DNA of 64,000 bases from Nitrospirota bacterium (lineage in GTDB: Bacteria; Nitrospirota; Thermodesulfovibrionia; UBA6902; JAJYJJ01), in the NCBI GenBank assembly GCA_021789595.1, contig JAJYJJ010000004.1:1-64000 (forward strand), written 5' to 3'. The translations under genes and the position numbers were made by a program. Below the pieces are notes generated by a model. That model searched no databases. It saw only the letters and a program-made list of their open reading frames with translations, and was not told the DNA's origin. Of the stretch, positions 46,552 to 54,284 are shown piece after piece. How positions within the stretch are numbered: the stretch's first letter is position 1; the number at the start of each line of letters is the position of its first letter.

Positions 46552-47393
46552 AAAAGGTATGCGCCTTCTTGTTCGGTCTTGTTGTCCTTGCAGTACTTAT
46601 CAGCCTTATAATGACCCTTATGAATAAGACTTCTTTAAAAGAAAAGGTCGGTCTTGTCAGGATAGAGGGTGTAATCCTTGATCCCAAGAATATCGTTGAT
46701 GAGATAAGGGAATATGCAAAGGACTCATCTATAAGGGCCATTGTTATACGGGTTGACAGCCCTGGCGGTGGTGTTGCACCTTCACAGGAGATATACGAAG
46801 AGGTAAAAAAGGCAGAGAAGAAAAAGAGGGTTGTCGTCTCCATGGGCTCAGTCGCAGCATCAGGCGGCTATTATGTCTCATGTCCTGCCGACAGGATTGT
46901 GGCAAATCCAGGAACACTCACAGGCTCGATAGGTGTTATTATGGAGATACCCAATATAGAAGGGTTGATGAAAAAGATAGGGGTAAAGACCGAGGTCATA
47001 AAGAGCGGAAAATATAAAGACATCGCCTCTGCCTTCAGGGCAATGGCACCGCAGGAGCGGCAGATACTGCAGGGGGTGCTCGATGATGTGCATGAGCAGT
47101 TTATAAGGGCAGTGGCAGATGGCAGGAAGATGAAGTTTGATGCAGTAAAAGAACTGGCTGACGGCCGCATCTTTACAGGCAGGCAGGCAAAGGCCATTGG
47201 CCTTGTAGATGAACTTGGAGACCTTGAGGACGCCATAAGGCTTGCAGCAAAACTTGGTGGCATAAAAGGAGAGCCGGCAGTTGAACAAAAGAAGGAGAGA
47301 TTCACAATACTTGACTTAATCAGGGGCAAATTTCCAAAGGAGTTTCAGAATATTATCCCAGGGGCAAGGCTCGAATATCTGTTTTCACCGTGA
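46548..47393 (+). CDS. sppA: Signal peptide peptidase SppA
   Basis: SppA (281 residues) is a membrane-anchored serine peptidase that digests leftover signal peptides. It has one N-terminal membrane helix (about 5-24), the nucleophile serine in GSVAASGGYYV, and the general-base lysine in VIKSGKYKDIASAFR. It is the single-domain (half-size) form common outside enterobacteria. It overlaps rpsA by 4 bases. Confidence 0.93.
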   Translation: MKKVCAFLFGLVVLAVLISLIMTLMNKTSLKEKVGLVRIEGVILDPKNIVDEIREYAKDSSIRAIVIRVDSPGGGVAPSQEIYEEVKKAEKKKRVVVSMGSVAASGGYYVSCPADRIVANPGTLTGSIGVIMEIPNIEGLMKKIGVKTEVIKSGKYKDIASAFRAMAPQERQILQGVLDDVHEQFIRAVADGRKMKFDAVKELADGRIFTGRQAKAIGLVDELGDLEDAIRLAAKLGGIKGEPAVEQKKERFTILDLIRGKFPKEFQNIIPGARLEYLFSP

Positions 47394-47427
47394 TTGGCAT
47401 ATTGACACAATATATCAGGAGGTAGAT

Positions 47428-47715
47428 ATGACAAAGGCAGGACTTATTGAGACTGTGGCAAAAAGGGTTGACGGCCTCACTAAAAAACAGGTGGAGATAA
47501 TAGTAAATGTGATATTCGACAGCATCAAGAACGCACTTGCCGAGGGCGATAAGGTAGAGATAAGGGATTTTGGCAACTTCAGGCTTAGAAGCAGGAAACA
47601 GAGGCTTGCAAGAAATCCAAAAACAGGCGCTCTGGTCAATGTGCCCCCAAAAAGGGTTCCACACTTCAAGGTTGGCAGGGAACTAAGGTTAATGGTGAAC
47701 AGACAGGGCAACTGA
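47428..47715 (+). CDS. Integration host factor / HU family DNA-bending protein
   Basis: This 95-residue protein has the HU/IHF fold: N-terminal helices (TKAGLIETVAKRVDGLTKKQ), GDKVEIRDFGNFRLR, and the beta-arm RLARNPKTGALVNVPPKR that inserts in the minor groove. The extended arm and its position after rpsA-sppA resemble IhfA/IhfB more than HU. AGGAGG precedes ATG 47428, and the stop overlaps the Rieske gene start by one base. Confidence 0.92.
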   Translation: MTKAGLIETVAKRVDGLTKKQVEIIVNVIFDSIKNALAEGDKVEIRDFGNFRLRSRKQRLARNPKTGALVNVPPKRVPHFKVGRELRLMVNRQGN

Positions 47716-48167
47716 TGTCTGTAGACAGACGGGGCTTTCTTCAACGGGCTGTAAAATACATCTTCGGCCTTATGGGACTTGCTTTTCTCATGCCGATTGC
47801 CTATCTCTATCCATCAACTATAAAGAGGCGCAGGCTGAAATATTTTACCCTGATAGATGAGGATGATGCCCCGCGAAAGGGGATTAAACAGGTTGAACTG
47901 AGTTACGAGCTAAGGGGGGATACTGTGAAGACAAGGATCTTCCTCGTCAGGGAATCATCCGGCGGGCTGCTCTGCCTTTCTCCTGTGTGCAGCCATCTGG
48001 GCTGCCTTGTAAACTGGGACTGGGAAAAAGGCGAGTTCAGATGTCCATGTCATGGGGGCCGATATAATATGGTAGGCAAGAACATCGGAGGGCCTCCACC
48101 ACGACCTCTTGAGAGGCTTCCTATTATTACAAAAGGCGGTATTATCCAGGTAGGGCTCAGGCTCTGA
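47715..48167 (+). CDS. Rieske iron-sulfur protein of a cytochrome b6-type complex
   Basis: This 150-residue protein has an N-terminal twin-arginine-type segment (DRRGFLQRAV), a membrane anchor (about 17-34) and a C-terminal Rieske domain with CSHLGCLVNW and CPCHGGRY (two Cys, two His for the 2Fe-2S cluster), then GPPPRPL. It should carry electrons from menaquinol at the Qo site of the following cytochrome b to a periplasmic acceptor. It begins a cluster with the two cytochrome b pieces. Confidence 0.94.
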   Translation: MSVDRRGFLQRAVKYIFGLMGLAFLMPIAYLYPSTIKRRRLKYFTLIDEDDAPRKGIKQVELSYELRGDTVKTRIFLVRESSGGLLCLSPVCSHLGCLVNWDWEKGEFRCPCHGGRYNMVGKNIGGPPPRPLERLPIITKGGIIQVGLRL

Positions 48168-48169
48168 CA

Positions 48170-48817
48170 ATGGGAAGGATATTCGATTATCTCGACAGTC
48201 GTTTTATCCTCAAGAAGCCGCACAGCGACTTTCTTGAAAGGCCCATCCCACAAAATCTTAATTATTTTTACTGCCTTGGCGGTATTGCATTTACACTATT
48301 CTTATCCCTGCTTCTGACAGGGATTCTTCTGTCAGTATATTATATCCCTTCTGAAAAAGAGGCATATGCAAGCATAAGGTATATCCAGGAACAGGCATAT
48401 CTTGGATGGCTGATAAGAAGCATACACAAATGGTCGGCGAATCTGATGGTCGTCTTTGTCTTTCTCCATATGCTCAGGGTATTTATAACAGGCTCCTATA
48501 AAAGCCCGAGGGAGCTTAACTGGGCAGCAGGTGCGATGCTATTTTTATTTACTATGGCCTTCGGCTTTACAGGCTATCTCCTTCCATGGGACCAGAAGGC
48601 ATACTGGGCGACAGAGGTCGGGACGGCCATGGCAGGGACAATCCCGATATTAGGGAAGCCCATCCTTTATCTCTTAAGGGGAGGTGCTGATATCAGCGAC
48701 CTTACCCTCATAAGGTTTTACAGCCTGCACACATTATGGTTTCCCCTTTCCATGTTTGTTTTGCTGTGGGCACATTTTCACATGATAAGGCAGCAGGGCA
48801 TATCAGGAGGACTTTAA
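48170..48817 (+). CDS. Cytochrome b6-type subunit of a quinol:cytochrome c oxidoreductase
   Basis: This 215-residue protein has four membrane helices with two pairs of heme b histidines (SIHKW...FLHMLRVF and YSLHTLW...AHFHMIR). It closely follows the cytochrome b6 pattern, including WLIRSIHKWSANLMV, SPRELNW and LPWDQKAYWA. Cys35 in NYFYCLGG aligns with the b6f cysteine that binds heme ci covalently. The complex should oxidise menaquinol and move protons. Its stop overlaps the next start by one base. Confidence 0.94.
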   Translation: MGRIFDYLDSRFILKKPHSDFLERPIPQNLNYFYCLGGIAFTLFLSLLLTGILLSVYYIPSEKEAYASIRYIQEQAYLGWLIRSIHKWSANLMVVFVFLHMLRVFITGSYKSPRELNWAAGAMLFLFTMAFGFTGYLLPWDQKAYWATEVGTAMAGTIPILGKPILYLLRGGADISDLTLIRFYSLHTLWFPLSMFVLLWAHFHMIRQQGISGGL

Positions 48818-49188
48818 TGAATGACAAGAGATTCTATCCCGACTATCTCTTTGAGATCACAGTTGTCATCCTCCTCACACTTGGACTTGTCCTCATACTC
48901 AGTCTTTTGTTTCCGCCTGTTATGGGAAGGAAGATCGATTTTCTGGCCCAGTTTCAACCCATGCCTGAATGGTATTTCCTGTGGCTTTATCAGATGATAA
49001 AATATTTCCCCGGGAATTGGGCGTTTGTTGGTGCAGTGCTCATTCCTGCCGCTATGTTCCTTGCCATACTGTTTGCGCCATTGCTTGATAGATCACCAAT
49101 GTTGTCTATCAGAAAGAGGCCTGCAGCAGCCATTGCAGGGGCCATAATCTTAATTGCGGTTATCCTGCTAACCCTGCTTTCATATTAA
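48817..49188 (+). CDS. Cytochrome b C-terminal subunit (subunit IV-like)
   Basis: This 123-residue protein has three membrane helices and the Qo-site motif PEWYFLWLYQMIKYF. It is equivalent to subunit IV of b6f or the C-terminal part of mitochondrial cytochrome b. ATG 48817 has AGGAGG 6 bases upstream and overlaps the b6 stop (TAATG); longer in-frame readings run inside the b6 gene and are rejected. It completes a three-gene Rieske/b complex that lacks its own cytochrome c1 or f; the nearby multiheme cytochrome may take that role. Confidence 0.93.
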   Translation: MNDKRFYPDYLFEITVVILLTLGLVLILSLLFPPVMGRKIDFLAQFQPMPEWYFLWLYQMIKYFPGNWAFVGAVLIPAAMFLAILFAPLLDRSPMLSIRKRPAAAIAGAIILIAVILLTLLSY

Positions 49189-49226
49189 CCTTCAGCCATG
49201 AATTTAAATCATTCATAAAATTGTGA

Positions 49227-49255
49227 TTGACATTGCCCTGGCAGTTGAATAAAAT
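49227..49255 (+). promoter_or_regulatory. Sigma70-type promoter before the 13-heme cytochrome gene
   Basis: TTGACA (49227-49232) and TAAAAT (49250-49255) are spaced by 17 bases in the 121-base gap between the cytochrome b genes and the 13-heme cytochrome gene. It suggests the cytochrome cluster has its own transcription start. No operator-like repeat is evident beside it. Confidence 0.5.
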
Positions 49256-49309
49256 ATGCAAGTTTTATTAAAATTGATTGGATTCAATTCTTCTCAGGAA
49301 GGATAAAGG

Positions 49310-50350
49310 ATGAAGAAAAGAAAGATATTCCTCTATGGGTTAATCTTCTGCACAGGGTTTCTGTCCTTTCTTTATCTCTCTGGTCATAAGGTGGCCTATT
49401 CTGATGTAGACTGCACCCAGTGTCATCCGGATAAATCACAGGGCAAGGTAATACATCCTGCTGTCCAGATGGGCTGCACAGCATGCCATACAGGGGTTGA
49501 TGCATCAGAGGTTCCACACAAAATGACCAATAAAAACCCTAAAGGCCTTTCTGCTGATGCGCCTGAGTTGTGTTTTGGCTGCCATGACAAGAAGATGTTT
49601 GAGGGGAAGGATGTGCATCCGCCTGTTGCAGCAGGGATGTGCCTGAGCTGCCACCATCCACATGTATCTAACAATGAGAAGCTTCTGCGGGCAGAGCCGC
49701 CTGAGTTGTGTTTTGGCTGCCATGACAAGAAGATGTTTGAGGGGAAGGATGTGCATCCGCCTGTTGCAGCAGGGATGTGCCTTACATGCCATAAACCACA
49801 TGCATCCAATAATGAGAAGCTTTTACAGGCAGAGCCGCCAAAGCTCTGTTTTACATGCCATGATGAAGGGATGTTTAAAAAGAAGTTTGTGCATCCACCT
49901 GTTGCAGCAGGGATGTGCCTTACATGCCATAAACCACATGCATCCAGCAATGAAAAGCTTACAGTTTCTCCTGTGCCTGAGCTGTGCTACACATGCCATA
50001 AAAGGAAGGATACAAAGAAGGATGTGCATCCGCCTGTTGCAGCGGGGATGTGTCTTTTCTGCCACAGCCCGCACTCAACAGATAACACGCATCAACTCCT
50101 TCTGCCATTGAACAACCTATGCCTTCAGTGCCATCCTGAGAAGGCATCAGACGGCCATGTTGCCAGAACTTTTGTTTCTCAGTATCATCCTGTTCAGGGT
50201 AAGCCTGATCCATCAAGGCCTGGGCATATGTTAAGCTGTATAAGCTGCCATAATCCACATCAGTCTGACTATATCAGGCTGTTCCAGTTTAAGGCAGAAA
50301 GTGCTTTTGGGATATGTGCTTATTGTCACAAAAATATAGGAGGTATCTGA
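49310..50350 (+). CDS. 13-heme c-type cytochrome with repeated diheme modules
   Basis: This 346-residue protein has an N-terminal signal/anchor (FLYGLIFCTGFLSFLYL) and 13 CXXCH heme motifs (CTQCH, CTACH, CFGCH, CLSCH, CFGCH, CLTCH, CFTCH, CLTCH, CYTCH, CLFCH, CLQCH, CISCH, CAYCH). Residues about 80-230 are tandem 46-residue diheme modules (PPELCFGCHDKKMF, then VHPPVAAGMCLSCH). It should be a periplasmic or membrane-tethered electron wire. It follows the Rieske/b genes and could accept electrons from that complex. The stop is 3 bases before the NHL lipoprotein. Confidence 0.92.
   Translation: MKKRKIFLYGLIFCTGFLSFLYLSGHKVAYSDVDCTQCHPDKSQGKVIHPAVQMGCTACHTGVDASEVPHKMTNKNPKGLSADAPELCFGCHDKKMFEGKDVHPPVAAGMCLSCHHPHVSNNEKLLRAEPPELCFGCHDKKMFEGKDVHPPVAAGMCLTCHKPHASNNEKLLQAEPPKLCFTCHDEGMFKKKFVHPPVAAGMCLTCHKPHASSNEKLTVSPVPELCYTCHKRKDTKKDVHPPVAAGMCLFCHSPHSTDNTHQLLLPLNNLCLQCHPEKASDGHVARTFVSQYHPVQGKPDPSRPGHMLSCISCHNPHQSDYIRLFQFKAESAFGICAYCHKNIGGI
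49560..49782 (+). repeat. Near-identical 138-base tandem repeat in the 13-heme cytochrome gene
   Basis: Bases 49560-49644 are identical to 49698-49782 (85 bases, offset 138). The next 138-base unit is partly diverged but keeps a long block shared with the second unit (about 49763-49808 and 49901-49946). Each unit encodes 46 residues and two hemes, so copy number sets the heme count. Confidence 0.92.
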
Positions 50351-50353
50351 GAA

Positions 50354-51421
50354 GTGAATAAGATAAAGGCACTGGTCTTGGTTTTGCCCCTGCTGGTTTT
50401 ATGCTCCTGCGGTGTAACGCCGCCTCCAAAGATAACTCTATACTGGCCGTCTCCGCCTGATAAGCCGAGGATAAAGTATGTTGAATACTGGTATACAGAG
50501 GAGAATTTCGGCAGGTCTGCATTAGAGTCATTTTCAGAGTACCTTGCCGGTAAGGAAGGGGTTTTAGGTTTTATAAAGCCCTATGACCTTGTGGCAGACT
50601 CAAAGGGCAGTATATATGTCACAGACCCTGCGCAGGGCGCTGTGATAGTTATCGATAAGGAGAAAAAGATATTCAGAAGGATAGGCAAAGATGCCATAGG
50701 AGCCCTGGCTGTCCCATCAGGCATTGCCATCTATGAACCTGAAAGGCTCCTCTTTGTATCCGATACAAAGATGAGGGTCGTGAATGTCTATGACCTGTCT
50801 GGCGCATATAAATACAGCATCGCCAATAAAGGGCAGTTTGGCACCCCAACAGGCCTTGCAGTGGATGCAGCGAGGCAGAGGCTTTATGTCGTAGATACAA
50901 AGCAGAACAAGGTCTTTGCCTTTAAGATAGATGGAACCCCGCTTTTTGGTTTTGGCAGCGGGGGGACTGAGCCAGGGCAGTTTAATTTCCCGATATCAAT
51001 AGCAGTAGACCATGATGGGAATATATATGTTGTTGATATGGGCAATTTCAGGGTCGAGATATTCGACCCCAGTGGAAAATTTTTAAGGACATTTGGCAGT
51101 TTAGGCGACAGGCCAGGGCAGTTTGCAAGGCCAAAGGGTATTGCACTTGATTCAGAGAACCACATATATGTGGTTGATGCTGCCTTCCAGAACTTCCAGA
51201 TATTCGACCAGGAGGGCCATCTCCTCATGTGGGTTGGCAGCGGCGGCATATTTCCGGGGCAGTTCCAGATACCTGCTGGCATATATATAGATGCCCGTGA
51301 CAGGATATATGTTGCAGACCAGTTGAACAACAGGATACAGGTATTTCAGTATATGGGAAAGATATGGCAGGAAAGACAGAGGCTTAAGGAACAGGAAAAG
51401 CAAAGGAAACCTGAGAAATAA
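50354..51421 (+). CDS. NHL-repeat (six-bladed beta-propeller) lipoprotein
   Basis: This 355-residue protein has a lipoprotein signal (ALVLVLPLLVLCSC, lipid cysteine about residue 18-20) and then NHL repeats (PYDLVADSKGSIYVTDP, GLAVDAARQRLYVVDT, SIAVDHDGNIYVVDM, GIALDSENHIYVVDA, GIYIDARDRIYVADQ). It should face the periplasm or outer surface and act as a scaffold. A paralogue lies at 57058-58074, also beside a multiheme cytochrome. GTG 50354 is the start. The C-terminal RLKEQEKQRKPEK is charged. Confidence 0.85.
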   Translation: MNKIKALVLVLPLLVLCSCGVTPPPKITLYWPSPPDKPRIKYVEYWYTEENFGRSALESFSEYLAGKEGVLGFIKPYDLVADSKGSIYVTDPAQGAVIVIDKEKKIFRRIGKDAIGALAVPSGIAIYEPERLLFVSDTKMRVVNVYDLSGAYKYSIANKGQFGTPTGLAVDAARQRLYVVDTKQNKVFAFKIDGTPLFGFGSGGTEPGQFNFPISIAVDHDGNIYVVDMGNFRVEIFDPSGKFLRTFGSLGDRPGQFARPKGIALDSENHIYVVDAAFQNFQIFDQEGHLLMWVGSGGIFPGQFQIPAGIYIDARDRIYVADQLNNRIQVFQYMGKIWQERQRLKEQEKQRKPEK

Positions 51422-51733
51422 GGATGATGCGTGATTTGACGCACCTGATGTGTAAAATGACACGAGGCTGTTCAATAACATAGGCAGTTTTTCTGTTATT
51501 CCTGCGAAGGCATGAATGACAGAACCCTTTGAAAAATAAGTGGATTCCGTGTCAGGCACGGAATGGCAGAGTGCAGTAGGTTGTTAGTAAGGAGGTGGCA
51601 TTAAAATTGCATGAAGAATTTGCATAAAGACTTGCACAGTATCATTGGCTATATTGTGTTATAATATTCGCTGAGGATGGACTCTTAAAAACAGGATTAG
51701 GTTTTAATCCAAAAGAGGAAGGAGGTGAATCAG
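51422..51733 (+). other. 312-base gap with hairpins before the OmcE-like gene
   Basis: No gene is seen here. A perfect hairpin ATTCCGTG / CACGGAAT occupies 51544-51564, and TGCGT / ACGCA follows the upstream stop. TATAAT at 51660-51665 could be a -10 box, but no good -35 is found at the right spacing. The strong AAGGAGG before 51734 belongs to the next gene. The long leader may hold regulation of the cytochrome. Confidence 0.5.
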
Positions 51734-52474
51734 ATGAGAAAGATCTTAGTTTTAGGTTTAGCAGGCATATTGGTTCTTATGGCTATAGGTATAGCAATGG
51801 CCCTAACCGCAGGCCCCACTACCATCTATGGCAGCTATCATGACCTGAGCTCCTCTGGTAAGGCACTAACTGCAACAAATGTCAACCAGATATGCGTATT
51901 CTGCCATACTCCGCACAGCGGCCTGGCCTTAAGTGGTGACTACGCCTATCTCTGGAACAGGTGGGCATCCACAACAACATATCAGACTTATACGAGCAGC
52001 ACGATGAATGCTACTGAGCCGAGCACCATGTCAGGTGTATCAGCCATATGCCTGAGCTGCCATGACGGCTCAGTCGCCATTGGTGTGTTAAATAATGTCT
52101 ACGGGCAAAACTTTACAGCCACATTCACACAGACAGCAAACTCAAACGCATCTTATAACACAAGCACTCCTGGCTGGAAGATGACAGCAGGTCTGCCGTT
52201 TCTTGGCACGGATTTAAGGAACGACCATCCTGTTGGCTTTACCTATGATTCAGCTTTAGCAGCTGCTGATGGAGGGCTTCAGACCCCTGGGACAAACTCT
52301 GTTACAGGGACCACAAATGGCACAGGCATTACCCTTACGCTCTTCAACCAGAAGCTTGAGTGTGCAACATGCCACAATGTGCACAGGCCAGGTGCTACAA
52401 CAACAGGTGATTTCCCATTCCTAAAGGCTTCTAACAACAACTCCTCTCTGTGTCTCACATGCCATCTGAAATAG
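51734..52474 (+). CDS. Tetraheme c-type cytochrome resembling OmcE (filament-forming type)
   Basis: This 246-residue protein has a signal peptide (about 1-26), then GSYHDLSS and four CXXCH motifs: CVFCHTPH (54-58), CLSCHDGS (106-110), CATCHNVH (210-214) and CLTCH (240-244, two residues from the end). The order HTPH, LWN, SCHDGSVA, LGTDLRNDHPVGFTYD, LECATCHNVH and final LCLTCH resembles my recollection of Geobacter OmcE, a tetraheme subunit of extracellular cytochrome filaments. The Ser/Thr-rich middle is unusual and could be glycosylated. ATG 51734 follows AGGAGG. Filament formation is inferred, not shown. Confidence 0.82.
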   Translation: MRKILVLGLAGILVLMAIGIAMALTAGPTTIYGSYHDLSSSGKALTATNVNQICVFCHTPHSGLALSGDYAYLWNRWASTTTYQTYTSSTMNATEPSTMSGVSAICLSCHDGSVAIGVLNNVYGQNFTATFTQTANSNASYNTSTPGWKMTAGLPFLGTDLRNDHPVGFTYDSALAAADGGLQTPGTNSVTGTTNGTGITLTLFNQKLECATCHNVHRPGATTTGDFPFLKASNNNSSLCLTCHLK

Positions 52475-54189
52475 CAACGGCTTCAAAAAGGGGTATTGGT
52501 AAAACAATATCCCTTTTTTTCTCTATTGTAATCTTACTGTCTTCTGTCGTATATCTTAATACCATCCACAACGAATTCCTTTGGGATGACGAGAACATGA
52601 TTCTGAGGAATCCAACGCTTATAGACCCGTGGACGGCTCTTACACATACAGAGGGCTCTGCCCTGGGTAGAAGGCCCATTACAAACTTCTCCTTTGGCAT
52701 TGACAGATGGCTTTTCGGTATAAGGCCGGAGGGCTATCATATGACAAACATAATCCTTAATGCAGCGGATGCTGCCCTGTTTTTCTTCATAGCACTGAGG
52801 ATTTTCAGGTTCCTCTACGGCTCAACAATTTCAGGAGAGAGACAGGAGATTGCTTCGGGGACTGCGTCCCCTCGCAATGACAGCCCCTCTGTTGTTGGGG
52901 GTGATTTGTCATTGCGAGAAGCGCGGAGCGATCTCGTTTTTCTGTGGCCTGCCTTTTTCAGCGCCCTTATATTCGGCCTTCACCCTATCCACACAGAGGC
53001 AGTAGCATCGTTTCTCGGAAGGTCAGACCTCCTCGGCAGCCTTTTTTATTTCCTCGGGCTTCTGTTTTATATGAAGGCTGTAGAGGCAAGGCGCTTCATA
53101 TATTACGGCCTCTTCTTTGCCTCCTACATCCTTTCCCTTTTATCAAAGGAGATGGCAGTCACCCTTCCATTTATAGCCATATTATACGAGATGACCTTTC
53201 CATACGGCCTTGATATAAGGAGATGGTTTAAAGAGAGGTGGAGGGCTGTCTGCATTGTCCTTCTTATCACTGTTGGGCCTGCTTTATTCTACATAACATC
53301 CTATGGGATAGTAACGCCCTCTACTTTAGATACCCAACCCTACTGGGGAGGCAATATCCTTAACACATCCCTTATGATGCTTACGGTTATAAAGGAATAC
53401 CTGAGGCTGTTGTTTTTCCCTGTAAAGCTCTGCGCCTGGTATGTGACAGATGTCCCTTCAGTGAGCGAGGTTGCGCTTTCAGCAGGCCTTTTGCTTTCCC
53501 TTATCGCATTATTGATATGGGGCATAAGAAAAAACCGAATCGTCTTTTTCTCTATAGCATGTTTTTTTATCTCCCTTATCCCTGTTTTGAATATCGTCCC
53601 TATCCCCGGCTCTATGATGGCAGAGAGATGGCTTTATATACCATCTATGGGATTTGGGCTTATAGCAGGATATTACATATATAAGCTCAGGGCCAATCCT
53701 AAAGGTTCGGTGTTTGCCATACCGCTGCTTATTATCCTCCTCGGCCTTTACGCCGCAAGGGATGTTACGAGGAATGAGGTCTGGAGGACAGGATATGTAT
53801 TCTACACTGACATGATAAGGTGCTGCCCCAAGGGCTATCACGGCTATTACAACCTCGGAAATGTCTTCAGGGACATGGGCAGATATGACGAGGCTGCATA
53901 TTACTGGCAGCTTGCCCTGAAGATTGCGCCAGGGCACAGCATGGCGCATAATAACCTCGGCGATTACTACCTGATGAAGGGGAGGAAAGACCTTGCACTC
54001 GGTGAATTCCTTCAGGCTGTGAGATTTGATAAAAGGAATGTCGAGGCGAATTACAACCTCGGCATGCTCTTCTATGAGACGGGCTTTAAGGATGAGGCAA
54101 GGAAATACCTCCTAGTATTCCTTAAAATCGCTCCGTCTGATTATGAAAAACAAAAAGACATGGTAAGGAGGATTCTTGAAAGCCCTTGA
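52459..54189 (+). CDS. TMTC-like membrane glycosyltransferase with C-terminal TPRs
   Basis: This 576-residue protein has about ten membrane helices in its first 420 residues, with the acidic motif EFLWDDENMI after the first helix, as in GT-C O-mannosyltransferase-like (TMTC/DUF1736) proteins. Tetratricopeptide repeats follow (YNLGNVFRDMGRYDEAAYYW, NNLGDYYLMKGRKDLALGEF, YNLGMLFYETG). It overlaps the OmcE-like gene by 16 bases, so the two are made together. A palindromic repeat is inserted in frame at about residues 129-160. ATG 52459 or GTG 52450 may start. Sugar transfer to cytochromes is inferred from context. Confidence 0.75.
   Translation: MPSEIATASKRGIGKTISLFFSIVILLSSVVYLNTIHNEFLWDDENMILRNPTLIDPWTALTHTEGSALGRRPITNFSFGIDRWLFGIRPEGYHMTNIILNAADAALFFFIALRIFRFLYGSTISGERQEIASGTASPRNDSPSVVGGDLSLREARSDLVFLWPAFFSALIFGLHPIHTEAVASFLGRSDLLGSLFYFLGLLFYMKAVEARRFIYYGLFFASYILSLLSKEMAVTLPFIAILYEMTFPYGLDIRRWFKERWRAVCIVLLITVGPALFYITSYGIVTPSTLDTQPYWGGNILNTSLMMLTVIKEYLRLLFFPVKLCAWYVTDVPSVSEVALSAGLLLSLIALLIWGIRKNRIVFFSIACFFISLIPVLNIVPIPGSMMAERWLYIPSMGFGLIAGYYIYKLRANPKGSVFAIPLLIILLGLYAARDVTRNEVWRTGYVFYTDMIRCCPKGYHGYYNLGNVFRDMGRYDEAAYYWQLALKIAPGHSMAHNNLGDYYLMKGRKDLALGEFLQAVRFDKRNVEANYNLGMLFYETGFKDEARKYLLVFLKIAPSDYEKQKDMVRRILESP
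52845..52937 (+). repeat. Palindromic repeat halves inserted in frame in the TMTC-like gene
   Basis: CTCGCAATGACA (52871-52882) and TGTCATTGCGAG (52907-52918) are the arms of the repeat family seen at 24687 and 33919, here in the opposite (outward) order with 24 bases between. The flanks carry GAGATTGCTTCGG and GCGATCTCG, which are also repeat interior. The whole stretch stays in frame and encodes Ser/Arg/Asp-rich residues absent from the paralogue at 59873. Confidence 0.85.
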
Positions 54190-54213
54190 CATTTTAGCTT
54201 GAGTTTTTATAAT
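54186..54213 (+). promoter_or_regulatory. Sigma70-type promoter for the ppiC-barrel-cytochrome operon
   Basis: TTGACA (54186-54191) and TATAAT (54208-54213) are both perfect consensus, spaced by 16 bases. The -35 overlaps the TGA of the TMTC-like gene. It lies about 70 bases before the PpiC-type gene. The second cytochrome module can thus be transcribed on its own. Confidence 0.65.
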
Positions 54214-54284
54214 AATGTGATTTTTGGACTGATGAAACGGCAATAAATAATAGAGATGTAAAATACTTCAGAAAGAAGGCTCAT

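Noticed and set aside
49560-49946. Tandem repeat as a CRISPR array
   Set aside because: The 138-base units are coding and continuous with no unique spacers, and no cas gene is present.
51660-51665. TATAAT as a promoter for the OmcE-like gene
   Set aside because: No -35 element is found at 15-19 bases; TTGCAC is 22 bases away, so I did not call a promoter.
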